NCBI GenBank assembly: GCA_021160245.1
Contig: JAGHCW010000120.1
Location: 1 to 30,073 of the forward strand
Direction of reading: 5' to 3'
Source: a bacterium
GTDB taxonomy: Bacteria; B130-G9
DNA length: 30,073 bases
Shown here piece after piece: positions 9,301-17,331 of the stretch. Below the pieces are notes generated by a model, which did no database searches, was not told where the DNA came from, and saw nothing but the letters and a program-made list of their open reading frames with translations. Made by a program: the position numbers and the translations under genes. Position 1 is the stretch's first letter. Every line of letters starts with the position of its first letter.

Positions 9301-12300
9301 TTGAGGGTTCTCTTAATGCTAACGTTTTTATAGATGGCATGAGATACAATATGATTCTCAAGCCTGGGAATGGCTCCCAGTTTGATGGGCTTTACACCGT
9401 CGAGGTCGAGTTCCTCGACTATGGCGAGCACAGTTTCCGGTTCGACTTCAACTATGAAGGTAGCATGCCTTCTTACAATGACCCACGAAGCAACGGCCAG
9501 CTGACCTCCGCTGATGGTACGGAGGTTGAGCAGAGGGTGGTTATTGACAGGGCCTCGGCGCCGCAGTTCGAATACATCGGCCCGACCATCTCGCCTTGGC
9601 CTTCGTTCAACAGGTATCAGGACAACAACTCCCTCGATCCGCTGGAACTGGGACCATCGATTCCGAATCTGACCACTCTGAATATCGGTCAGCCCATAAA
9701 GGGCACGCCGGTCGTTGGCGGAGCGCTCGAAACGATACAAGACGGCGGAACAGAATCCACCGTCTATGTAGGCTCAAGGGATGGCGTTGTTTACGCAATA
9801 TCAACCGATCTTGACCAGTCCAATCCCATAAAGTGGCAATACAATACAGGCGATTTCGTCGATTGCACCCCAGCGCTCGGCCAAGAGGGCAGCCTGGTTG
9901 TTGCATCCAGAAATGGCTATGTCATCAGCCTCGACTCAGCAACGGGTGAGTTTAGGTGGCTCTTCAGCGCTGCGAATATCGCCGACAGCTCCCCATGTGT
10001 GGGTGTTAATGGTAATGTTTACATCGGCTCCTATACCGGAACGTTCTACTCGATTAATGGCCGGAGAGGAACGCTGAATTGGTCATACGACCTACCAAGC
10101 GGAGGCGCCGTCCAGTGTTGTGCAGCGCAAGGAACGGGTAGTACGTTGTACTTCACATCCTATGACAACTACGTTTACGCTCTTAACTCCGATGGCACGC
10201 TGCTGTGGACGCATAAGACTGGTGGACTGCTCAACAGCTCGCCCGCAGTGGAGACCAATGGCAACACTGACACGCTTTACGTCGGTTGCGACGACTATAA
10301 CTTGTATAGACTCGACTATGACTTCTCGCTTCCAGGGGCCCCTGAGCCTGTGGAGGTTTGGAGATACGAGACTGGTGGTAGGATAGCATATTCATCTCCG
10401 GCGGTTGACGACGATTTCGTCTATATTGCCTCGGACGCTCTGTATGCTATCGATAAGAATACAGGCCAGCTGGAATGGTCTTATGTTCCGGAGGGCGACA
10501 TCTTTGGAACCGTTGCGGTTGACGCTGCAGGTGTGGTCTATTTCGGCTCGAGCGACGCAAAGCTTTACGCTGTTCATGCCCCCGTCAACCTCGCCAATAT
10601 AGAGTCCAAGCAGGGCGAGCTTTTGTGGTGGCAGCGAGTTGGCAGCGAGATATGGGTATCGGGAACCTCCATAGCCCCAACATATCTTGACCAGGGCGAG
10701 GATTATCCCCTCGCCGATCAGGCAGCCTACGGGCAGATATTCTTCGGGTGCTGGGACGGTAAGCTGTATAATATCTCCAACAGGGAGGTCAACATTCCGC
10801 CTGAACTCACAAACCATACGCTTTCACCCTCTATCGGTGACAGCTCTCAGGCATTCCGATTTGGGATCCATTACTTTGATGCGAACGGGGATGAGCCGCT
10901 CTTGAGAAACATATACATCGATGACATCCCCTACGAGATGACCTTCACCGGCATCGGCTATCCTGCAGCCGGAGAATATGAGTTCTACGCTGACTTCGAT
11001 CTAGGCAAGGGAACTCACACTTACTACTTCGAGTTTGCAGATGGCAACTGGGCCGGAAGCGCCTCAGTCTATCTGCCGATCGATGCGCCGGATAGCCAAT
11101 ATACAGGCCCCGTCGTTGACAACAAACCGCAGTTGTCTGAGGCAGGTGTTGACCCACAATACGGCGATTTTGAGCAGGAGTTTGTCTTCTCTGTCCTATA
11201 TCAGGACCCGGATGATGACGTTCCATTGTCGGGCGTTGTCGTGATAGACGGGGTAAATTACACCCTCACGGGGCCTTCCGGCGCAGAAGAGACACCTTTC
11301 AATGGAGTTTATACTTTCACAACAACGGGGCGAACTCTCGGCATCGGAGACCACACGTTCCATTTTGAGTTTGAGTACGCTGTCAACGAGTGGGTCAAGA
11401 TACCGGTTGTCGGCCAGATTCAGGATCTGACTGTCAACAATTCCCCGCTACTTCAAGACAACTTCGTTAATCCACCTAGTGCAGACGCATCAACCGATTT
11501 CACTTACTCGGTGCATTACGCTGACGAGGACAACCACCCGCCAGCCGTCAAGAATGTCGTCATTGACGGCGTTGCGCACAGCATGTCGCTCTACAGCGAT
11601 TTCGACTCCGATGGAACCTACCGTTACACGATTTCAGGAGATTTGATCGGTTACGGAGCTCACATCTACTATTTCGATTTCCAGGACACCCAAGGCGCTC
11701 GAGTTATTCTTCCGGCGCCTCCGCTTGAGCCTTTCAACGGACCTGCTGTCAATGCGGTGCCAGAGCTTACGAATGGACAGGTTTCTCCCATCTCGGGAGA
11801 TGCGGATGTTGACTTCATCTTCTCCGTTAATTACGGCGATGCTGACGGCATTAGACCTGACGAGGTGGTCCTGGTGCTTGATGGCAATCGATATGATATG
11901 ACACTTGAGCAGGGCATACTCACCGACGGTCTCTATGCGAGAACAATGAACGGCGCGAGCATCGGGCTTGGCGACGATCACTCATACCATTTCGAGGCGA
12001 CTGACGATTCGGACAGTCAGACGAGATTCCCGATTGGCGCGAGCGGCGAGATAAGCGGTCCAGCGATTGTTGAGCCGGGCATATACATCCCATATTGGCA
12101 GGTCAACAGGGCACAAGGACTCGACACAACGTTGGTCGTATGCAATACAGGCGCCAGCCAGCTTGCAGCTGCTGTTGACGTGAATATCCACCTCTATTCT
12201 GGGCTTCTTGGTGATGAGATAGACACGATCTCTCACACCATAGCGGCCGGCGAACAAGTCAAGGTCGATTTCTCCGACCGCTTCGCTGATCCGCTCAGCC

Positions 12301-13946
12301 ATTTCGGCTGCGCCAAGATTAGCTGGGACCGCGGTTCAATAGGCGTCTGGGCCATGATACAAAATGGCGACGCTCAGGCCGTATCAATGACGCTGAAGGA
12401 CCCACAGATTCGGACTTCATATTTGCCATATTGGCAGGTATCAAGCGAATCAACCATCGACACTCTACTCGCCATAAGCAACATAGGTGGATCGCCCGTT
12501 GACCTCAATTTGCGGTTCTACAACTTCTCAGGAAGTGAAATCGGAGCTACGACGGTAACTATTCAGCCGAGGGCCCTCCGTCCGATCTACGTGAGTGCTC
12601 TGGTTTCAAACCCAGAATCGGAGGGCTCTGCTGTCCTCACCTGGGAGCGAGGTGTTCTGGCGGTCTGGGGCATGATTGCGGGCGAGACAGGTAAAGCCTA
12701 TGAAGTGGCCTTTAATCAGCCATTTACCGGCAATATTGACCTGCCATACTGGGTGCGCAGTTCTTCTGGAGCGACCCCATTCAGGAGCCCATCAGCCATC
12801 GACCCGAACATCATCGGTAGATCGAGCAACGCAATTGGTGACACGAGCATTAGAAGCCTTGTTGCTAGAACACTCTCAGTGGATTCCAAGAAAGACGCCA
12901 GTCACTCAATGCCGCATCCCGTAGAGAAGGCTCTGCCGACAATCGGAGGTTTCGCGGAATCTAGGCCCAGGGATGTTCTCCCGCCGGTCAACAACTCAAC
13001 CAAGCGAGGCTCAGCTCCTGAGCTATTTGAGTTTGATTGGGAGCCGCATTTAGCCACGACTCTTGACCCGATTACTTTCTACATCAATTACAGCGATGTA
13101 GATGAGGACCCACCGGCTGAAGCGTCGATCTACATTGACGATGTTAAGCATGAGATGTCCCTGCAAGAGGGTGTTAGCTATGACGGTCTCTACTCATATC
13201 AGACCTTCCTGCAAGCCGCTCTTGTTCCGCCTCACAGTATCTTCTTCATCTTCAGCGATGGTGAGCATACAGTGCGTTTCCCGATAGAATCGTACTACAC
13301 AGTCGCTGTTTCAGAGGGCACGGAGGCACTGGACACCTGGCTTGTCGTAACCAATCTGACAGAAAACACCGCGCCGGCAATTGTGAGCCTAATGGATCAA
13401 AACGCTGAGATTGTAGCTAACCCGCAGATGCAGCTTGCTGGACTCTATAGAACCGGAATGATGCTATTCAGCGAATCATCTGTGCCACAAGGCTTCGGTA
13501 GCGGCATCATATCGCTAGGAATTGCGGAGCCGGTGATGAGCGTCTGGGGCATAGTCTATAGCGAGACATTCGACACAGGATACGCGCTGAACCTCGACGC
13601 GAACCACAGCAAGTCATTGTACGTCCCATACTGGTCAATCAACGATGAGTACGGCGTGCACTCCTGGATGGCCATTACTAATCGAGGCGAAGAGATGGGT
13701 GTGGTTACAGTAACATTAGCCGATTCGGAAGGCTCCTTTGTGGGCTTTGAGACTCAGGAGATTCACCCGAACAATATGTGGTTCTTTGATGTGAGAGATG
13801 CCCTATTCGATAGATCGACCAAGATATCTGGCCGCGCAACGATCATTTGGGAAGAGGGCGATTATCTCCTTTATGGAGCAATCTCCGATCTCACCAACCG
13901 GACCAGCTACCCGCTCAGCTTCATCCAGCCGAAGATACATAGGTAG
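6387..13946 (+). CDS. Giant secreted PQQ-propeller / Ig-like repeat protein (2519 aa)
   Basis: A Sec signal peptide (RR start, hydrophobic core, AFA-QT cleavage near residue 27) indicates export. Residues about 30-635 form a first PQQ-like beta-propeller (opening AWPTLHMDNQNSRTT, with TVYICTQEGVIYCI-type blades). Residues about 820-1030 hold two Ig-like units. A second propeller spans about 1069-1468 with repeated 'SSPAV...LYVG...YAID' blades. Four Ig-like repeats of about 105 residues start near 1471, 1581, 1686 and 1791, each with P-LTN/SP, DPDDD-type acidic turns and 'IDGV-Y-M' strands. Four C-terminal 'PYW' repeats start near 1900, 2013, 2118 and 2411; the third is split by a linker and another Ig-like domain (about 2211-2300). 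There is no membrane anchor or LPXTG motif. Likely a cell-surface or extracellular binding protein; no catalytic site is recognisable. ATG 6387 has GAGGAGAGG upstream, and a terminator follows the stop. Confidence 0.88.
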   Translation: MRRTSASSVILAVGACFILFISAAFAQTAAGGAWPTLHMDNQNSRTTSEVGPDITSQNLTVQWRNPWLYNPNAEPAPTYDPAEVGWGRSNPLIDGNGRIYVMGTISGDGPLGPHEDHLLVCLEETIEEETDCSIPSYVWSTEIPGSSSYDPATWSTGALSPTGDKLFIAALAGGLIGDVLVLDCYDTDGDPDNPGDPLLIFSIPFIGGGDSASDLIIDEADNRIYVFGNNGDNTVGYGFTYDGEIAWQYGYELMAGYDPLGDISASPVTYDTSGGMGQYTYKDPDFPGYQNLGMCKTLYAPGEDGTLYAMHTVMGTVWTEAPNPAPYAEPPDVQLKWARSLSAEPLVSSPHVIPRAWLIQEDLADGTGTDPDNPPLYNRTGTTSATVYICTQEGVIYCIEDSNWIEHDWQPGMDPEGPPWIDVKWTPGNEDYEPNQHYTSSIRWELDLGSPIAATPIISNNTLYVVDETALYAIDLTTGTDIPGGLGLTEGQVTWTASSEGPPDDEWDFTAHPDLGVAPSPVLDGNGLIWLVTSDGWLHVVCATPNPDIGLEPGEIAFHYFTADAPDTDHRGDENAPFYRPPPYYPASPVSPPVSESEPLDMVCSPIISGGFIYVRGQGIGDDPEYPRDTGWIYKIKENVVGRYRFQTVDPVYGYTENNRMGRARTAFTYDADYYDPDCGAKSTYNDPVPDPANSIILYIDGAHTGWLQELLPGFFVPYHIDPDNPNPQNESGVGETPYGTWEGMVYQIDSGDDDRRLGHYMYKSDGAISETFVPKEYIYYNQNGRYNFFCETADGFGLNAPLVSEVFPGPNMCPELYFVKTDVIFDGTIARVPKTILDLGVWYYDSDEDSPIAADHRLLYLDNVPYPMNRDMVNSNESQTWEDRYSVHLATSNDTPGFHFEFTDEPQTVYNDLTRNEAHACTSRLPEYGQLFTMTLRDTKVTPAVGAPGMFTYSARFFDPKRRNTGINTGVEGSLNANVFIDGMRYNMILKPGNGSQFDGLYTVEVEFLDYGEHSFRFDFNYEGSMPSYNDPRSNGQLTSADGTEVEQRVVIDRASAPQFEYIGPTISPWPSFNRYQDNNSLDPLELGPSIPNLTTLNIGQPIKGTPVVGGALETIQDGGTESTVYVGSRDGVVYAISTDLDQSNPIKWQYNTGDFVDCTPALGQEGSLVVASRNGYVISLDSATGEFRWLFSAANIADSSPCVGVNGNVYIGSYTGTFYSINGRRGTLNWSYDLPSGGAVQCCAAQGTGSTLYFTSYDNYVYALNSDGTLLWTHKTGGLLNSSPAVETNGNTDTLYVGCDDYNLYRLDYDFSLPGAPEPVEVWRYETGGRIAYSSPAVDDDFVYIASDALYAIDKNTGQLEWSYVPEGDIFGTVAVDAAGVVYFGSSDAKLYAVHAPVNLANIESKQGELLWWQRVGSEIWVSGTSIAPTYLDQGEDYPLADQAAYGQIFFGCWDGKLYNISNREVNIPPELTNHTLSPSIGDSSQAFRFGIHYFDANGDEPLLRNIYIDDIPYEMTFTGIGYPAAGEYEFYADFDLGKGTHTYYFEFADGNWAGSASVYLPIDAPDSQYTGPVVDNKPQLSEAGVDPQYGDFEQEFVFSVLYQDPDDDVPLSGVVVIDGVNYTLTGPSGAEETPFNGVYTFTTTGRTLGIGDHTFHFEFEYAVNEWVKIPVVGQIQDLTVNNSPLLQDNFVNPPSADASTDFTYSVHYADEDNHPPAVKNVVIDGVAHSMSLYSDFDSDGTYRYTISGDLIGYGAHIYYFDFQDTQGARVILPAPPLEPFNGPAVNAVPELTNGQVSPISGDADVDFIFSVNYGDADGIRPDEVVLVLDGNRYDMTLEQGILTDGLYARTMNGASIGLGDDHSYHFEATDDSDSQTRFPIGASGEISGPAIVEPGIYIPYWQVNRAQGLDTTLVVCNTGASQLAAAVDVNIHLYSGLLGDEIDTISHTIAAGEQVKVDFSDRFADPLSHFGCAKISWDRGSIGVWAMIQNGDAQAVSMTLKDPQIRTSYLPYWQVSSESTIDTLLAISNIGGSPVDLNLRFYNFSGSEIGATTVTIQPRALRPIYVSALVSNPESEGSAVLTWERGVLAVWGMIAGETGKAYEVAFNQPFTGNIDLPYWVRSSSGATPFRSPSAIDPNIIGRSSNAIGDTSIRSLVARTLSVDSKKDASHSMPHPVEKALPTIGGFAESRPRDVLPPVNNSTKRGSAPELFEFDWEPHLATTLDPITFYINYSDVDEDPPAEASIYIDDVKHEMSLQEGVSYDGLYSYQTFLQAALVPPHSIFFIFSDGEHTVRFPIESYYTVAVSEGTEALDTWLVVTNLTENTAPAIVSLMDQNAEIVANPQMQLAGLYRTGMMLFSESSVPQGFGSGIISLGIAEPVMSVWGIVYSETFDTGYALNLDANHSKSLYVPYWSINDEYGVHSWMAITNRGEEMGVVTVTLADSEGSFVGFETQEIHPNNMWFFDVRDALFDRSTKISGRATIIWEEGDYLLYGAISDLTNRTSYPLSFIQPKIHR

Positions 13947-13975
13947 TCGATCACCAGATCTTGAACTGAACTCGA

Positions 13976-14017
13976 GGGGACGAGGCGCCATCGCGCCTCG
14001 TCCCCTTTCCTTTTTCT
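13976..14017 (+). terminator. Rho-independent terminator of the giant protein gene
   Basis: A perfect 13-bp stem, GGGGACGAGGCGC (13976-13988) with its complement at 13993-14005, a CATC loop, then a T-rich tail TTTCCTTTTTCTT. It begins 30 nt after the stop codon. Confidence 0.9.
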
Positions 14018-14108
14018 TGAGCCAGCACACTTAATCCCCTTTCCCTAAACAAACCCGCATCGCACAACGGCGCGAATGCCGGGGATTGAATACTCGGCTG
14101 AAGTCAAG

Positions 14109-14245
14109 GTGGGTCTATTTTGATCCACCCGGAAGTGCTCAGGGGTGGGTCATTTTGTGACCCATCGCAAGATCGCCCTTTCAGCTGAGCTTTCCAGCGA
14201 TTCACTGACATATCGGCGCTGGGTGGTGGATCAAAATAGAGCCAC
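14109..14245. mobile_element. IS21-like terminal repeats, probable MITE or solo remnant
   Basis: Inverted arms at 14109-14129 (GTGGGTCTATTTTGATCCAC) and 14225-14245 match at 20 of 21 positions. Inside the left arm a second, related motif TGGGTCATTTTGTGACCCA (14146-14164) repeats the 'GTGGGTC-ATTTTG' core and is itself a hairpin. Multiple spaced copies of a GTGGGTC-ATTTT core near the ends are a trait of IS21-family elements. No istA or istB coding sequence is present, so the 137-bp unit is best read as a deletion derivative or miniature element. The family assignment is inference from motif resemblance. Confidence 0.45.
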
Positions 14246-14828
14246 TTCGCGTTGCTAGTTAATTGGCACTTCGGCAGGCACATCGCGCTCTTTGCCCTGA
14301 TAGAGAGGAACGAGATGCATCCGTGCAAATACTATATGCGTATGGCACAGAAACTGCTCTAATCATCAGCAAGAGACCACTGCAACACCTGCATTGCACA
14401 ATAAGCATATAGCATGACATTGACAATAACCGGGAGCCGGCGGTTTGCGTAAGTCCGGACTCTCGTCAACCAACTTGCAGGGGTGTGGGTTTGGCTCGCG
14501 TTCCCGCTTTACAAGGCTTGAGCCATTCGGCCAACTATTCGGCCGAGGCTCATCGTCAGCGTGAGGTGGGTTCGCGCCCGCCCCAATGACGCGAATCGGT
14601 CCCGCCAAAAATCGAGGTCACCTCGGAGAGCTCCCCTGTCCGAGCCAAGTCTCACAATAGGCTTCCTCAAAGTGGCTGCCACGCATTGTGGGCGCAAACT
14701 CGCATGGTCGCTCCCTTAATTCATATAGACAAGCCGCCCGCTGTTTCGGATACTAAAAATCGCAAAGAGGCTGGTATGCAATCTAGCCGCTTGCGCAGTA
14801 TCGACCATAAGTCAAGGCAAGGAGCGCG
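14246..14828. other. Gene-poor spacer before the disulfide-reductase-like gene
   Basis: About 580 nt without a supportable gene. The only frames are short (80 codons or fewer), overlap each other on the minus strand, lack ribosome sites and show no recognisable domain. A short direct repeat ATTCGGCC occurs near 14525-14545. Degenerate coding remnants are possible but cannot be identified. The promoter of the downstream gene must lie near the right end, but no convincing boxes were seen. Confidence 0.4.
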
Positions 14829-16142
14829 ATGAAGGTTCTGGTCGTCGGTAACGGAATAGCTGGGAATGAGGTGGCGTTTGCTCTAAGAGCTCTTGGGGCG
14901 CGCTGCGAGATCACGATACTCTCGGCGGAGAATTGGCCAGAATACGACCCGTGCTCGCTCCCGTATTTCGTCGGGGGCGACATCCAACGAGAGGCGGTCT
15001 TTAGACGGAGATTGTTCGACTACAAACAACATAGCATCGAGCTGATTCTTGGGAACGAGGCGATATCCATCGACCCTCAAGCAAAGCATGTAGTCACACG
15101 AAATGGCAAGACATACCCGTTCGACAAGCTCGTCCTCGCCAATGGCGGGCGCCTCGTCATTCCGCCGCTCGACGGCATTGACCAGCCGGGCATTTTCAGC
15201 TGCAAGGAGCTGGGCGAGGCGGACAGGCTACATCAACACAAAGGCGGAAAGGCCGTGGTCATCGGTTCGGGAGCCATTGGAGTTGAGGCGGCCGAGGCGC
15301 TGAACATGCGTGGTCTTGAGGTTACTATCATAGAGCTTCTCGGTTGGATGCTGCCGACGATGTTCGATGAGCCCGTTGCGAGGCGCCTTGAGAGCGCGCT
15401 GAGAGGTTACGGGATAGAGATTCTGACGGCCGAGAGGGTGCAGCGCGTCGAGCGCGATGGCGAGACGATGAGAGTTGTAACAAATAAGCGCGAGATCCCA
15501 TGTGACACGATTGTGACGGCAACCGGCGTGGCGCCTCAAACAGCCCTTGCAAAAGAAGCAGGGCTACATGTTGAACGAGGCATAATCGTTGATGACAGTA
15601 TGGCAACGAGCCATCGGGATATTTACGCCTGCGGCGATTGCGTTCAGGCAAGAGATGCTTTCACGGGCGAGCGCTGTGTGTATCAGTTTAAGCACAACGC
15701 AATAGAGCAGGCCCGCGTCGCCGCAAGGAACATTCTGGGCGAAAAGGCGAGTTATCGTGGTTCATACACCTTCGCGCGGGCACATTTCTTTGAAACACAT
15801 GCGGCGATGTTCGGAAAGACGATGCGGAGCGTTCGCGACGATGGAGATTTGGAGGTTATCGATCGCGAAGGTGATAGCGGTTGCCTGAGGATTATCCTTA
15901 AAGAGGGCAAGATAGTCGGTGGAGAGGCGATTGGGGAATCCGCAGATAACATTGGTCTTTTTCTTGGGGCAATGTGGAGAGAGGATGATATAGACGATCT
16001 TAGAGTCAATTGGCAACAGATCGCGAGGCTCGATTCTCGAGTGCCCTGGATATATCGCAAGTTGGGCCGATTGATGGGCCTTCCGACCGATGGAGGATTT
16101 TCACCACAGAGTCACAGAGTTGCACAGAGAAGAACGTATTGA
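14829..16142 (+). CDS. FAD-dependent NADH oxidase / CoA-disulfide-reductase-like enzyme
   Basis: 437 residues, the usual length for the class III pyridine-nucleotide disulfide reductases. The FAD Rossmann motif GNGIAG lies at residues 7-12, the NAD(P)H motif GSGAIG at 147-152, and the second FAD motif ACGD at 267-270. A single cysteine, C42 in DPCSLPYF, occupies the position of the redox-active cysteine of NADH oxidases, peroxidases and CoA-disulfide reductases (S-x-x-x-C-x-LPY type). It likely reduces O2, a disulfide or a persulfide in the cytoplasm; substrate unknown. AAGGAG sits 5 nt before ATG. The last about 13 residues (SPQSHRVAQRRTY) are translated from a dispersed repeat, so the original C-terminus has probably been replaced. 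A nitrite- or rubredoxin-reductase subunit role is less likely. Confidence 0.82.
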   Translation: MKVLVVGNGIAGNEVAFALRALGARCEITILSAENWPEYDPCSLPYFVGGDIQREAVFRRRLFDYKQHSIELILGNEAISIDPQAKHVVTRNGKTYPFDKLVLANGGRLVIPPLDGIDQPGIFSCKELGEADRLHQHKGGKAVVIGSGAIGVEAAEALNMRGLEVTIIELLGWMLPTMFDEPVARRLESALRGYGIEILTAERVQRVERDGETMRVVTNKREIPCDTIVTATGVAPQTALAKEAGLHVERGIIVDDSMATSHRDIYACGDCVQARDAFTGERCVYQFKHNAIEQARVAARNILGEKASYRGSYTFARAHFFETHAAMFGKTMRSVRDDGDLEVIDREGDSGCLRIILKEGKIVGGEAIGESADNIGLFLGAMWREDDIDDLRVNWQQIARLDSRVPWIYRKLGRLMGLPTDGGFSPQSHRVAQRRTY

Positions 16143-16169
16143 CTAAGATTTATCTCTGTGACTCTATGG
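16104..16169. repeat. CACAGAG-type inverted repeat overlapping a gene end
   Basis: Arms CCACAGAGTCACAGAG (16104-16119) and CTCTGTGACTCTATGG (16154-16169) match at 15 of 16 positions around a 34-nt loop. The left arm lies inside the preceding reading frame, whose TGA (16140-16142) is in the loop. Repeats of this CCACAGAG-CACAGAG appearance occur dispersed in many environmental bacterial genomes. The hairpin could also act as an RNA 3'-end structure between the two plus-strand genes. Confidence 0.65.
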
Positions 16170-16210
16170 TAGATATTTACGTTGTCTCAACATGATCAAA
16201 GGAGGCGAGC

Positions 16211-17266
16211 ATGAGCAAAGCAAGCGAGGAATGGGCAAGGAGACCCTATGGTCGGGTGATCTCTGAGGAGGAGCTTAGAAAACGGACACATCCGGCGTGG
16301 CCCTACATCCACTTCAACCCGGGCAAGCCGGTCGATCCTGTAAAAGTCGATGAACTTCTCAGGGGCGTCATCGACGTACACGTTCACGGGGCGCCTCTTG
16401 GGGGCTGGCTCGCCGGTAGGCCAACGATGGTCGAGACGTGTATCGAGGCGAGCGAGGCGGGCATGAAGGCCCTCGTCTTCAAAGACCACAACACGATGAC
16501 GAATAATTGTGCCGACATCATCCAGGACTTCCTGGGCAAAATGGCGAGGGATAAGGCGAAAGAGGGCGTCGATTTCACGCCGGTTGAGGTCCTGGGCGGC
16601 ATCGTGCTGAATGAGACTATCGGCGGCATGAATGTCAAGGCCGTGAAGACGTGCCTCGGCTATGGGCGATGCAAAGAGGTGTGGCTGCCGTCGCTCGACG
16701 CAAAGCACCAGCGAGAGGCGATGGGCCTTGATGGGGGCATCGCGGTCACGACCGGTGGGGACGCGCTCACACCTGAGATGATACAGATTCTCGATCTTCT
16801 GGCCGAGTACAACAACAATGACAAGGGCGAGCGCGTTGTTCTGTCAACGTGCCATGTGTCGAACGAGGAGAAGGCCGCGGTGCTTAAGTACGTCAGAAAG
16901 CGAGGCCAGGATGTGAAGGTTTTGCTAGACCATGTGACTCAAGAGATGACGATCCTAAGCCCGGGTGAGGCCAAAGAAATGATTGACCTGGGCGGCTATC
17001 TGGAGTTCGCCGAGTGCTCGTGCATTCCCTGGCCCGGTATGCAGGACTGGATCATCGCATTTGACTACTCGTTCTCGTTGATCAAGGAGCTAATCAAAGA
17101 GAAAGGCCCCGGCCAGCTGGTTCTCATCACGGACGCCGGCCAGCCAGGCAACAAACCCGTGCCCGGATGGAAGATGTTCATAAAGACGCTTCTTGCGCAG
17201 GGAGTGAGCGAGGCGGACATCAACGTCATGGCCAAAGATGTTCCGGCGAAGCTAATTTACGGATAA
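16211..17266 (+). CDS. DUF6282-type amidohydrolase-fold metal-dependent hydrolase
   Basis: 351 residues without signal peptide. Metal-site candidates in the order expected of an amidohydrolase-type TIM barrel are visible: DVHVHGAP with H57 and H59 (HxH), KDH at 91-93, STCH with H215, LLDH at 238-241 and ITDAG with D308. I associate this motif set with the DUF6282 family, whose reaction is not established; hydrolysis of an amide, lactone or cyclic substrate is expected from the fold. AGGAGG lies 5-6 nt before ATG. It follows the disulfide-reductase-like gene by 68 nt with a repeat hairpin between; co-transcription is plausible. It ends 50 nt before a convergent gene. Confidence 0.75.
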   Translation: MSKASEEWARRPYGRVISEEELRKRTHPAWPYIHFNPGKPVDPVKVDELLRGVIDVHVHGAPLGGWLAGRPTMVETCIEASEAGMKALVFKDHNTMTNNCADIIQDFLGKMARDKAKEGVDFTPVEVLGGIVLNETIGGMNVKAVKTCLGYGRCKEVWLPSLDAKHQREAMGLDGGIAVTTGGDALTPEMIQILDLLAEYNNNDKGERVVLSTCHVSNEEKAAVLKYVRKRGQDVKVLLDHVTQEMTILSPGEAKEMIDLGGYLEFAECSCIPWPGMQDWIIAFDYSFSLIKELIKEKGPGQLVLITDAGQPGNKPVPGWKMFIKTLLAQGVSEADINVMAKDVPAKLIYG

Positions 17267-17299
17267 CCCGGGATTGCCTGCGGAGTGGTCTCCAGCGAT

Positions 17300-17331
17300 A
17301 GCCCACGCGGAAAGAGCTTATTGCGTGGGCT
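17300..17331. terminator. Convergent stem-loop between DUF6282 and HepT-like genes
   Basis: A perfect 9-bp stem AGCCCACGC (17300-17308) / GCGTGGGCT (17323-17331) with a 14-nt loop lies between the convergent stop codons and overlaps the last codons of the minus-strand gene. It has no T-tract on either strand, so it may be a processing or pause structure rather than an intrinsic terminator. Confidence 0.35.

Noticed and set aside
9063-9740. 225-codon minus-strand frame inside the giant secreted protein gene (also 7944-8498)
   Set aside because: Antisense to a clearly real, repeat-structured gene, with no ribosome site and no recognisable domain.
14550-14590. T-arm-like GGTGGGTTCGCGCCCGCC suggesting a tRNA
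   Set aside because: The T-loop is not canonical and no acceptor, D- or anticodon arm can be placed around it.
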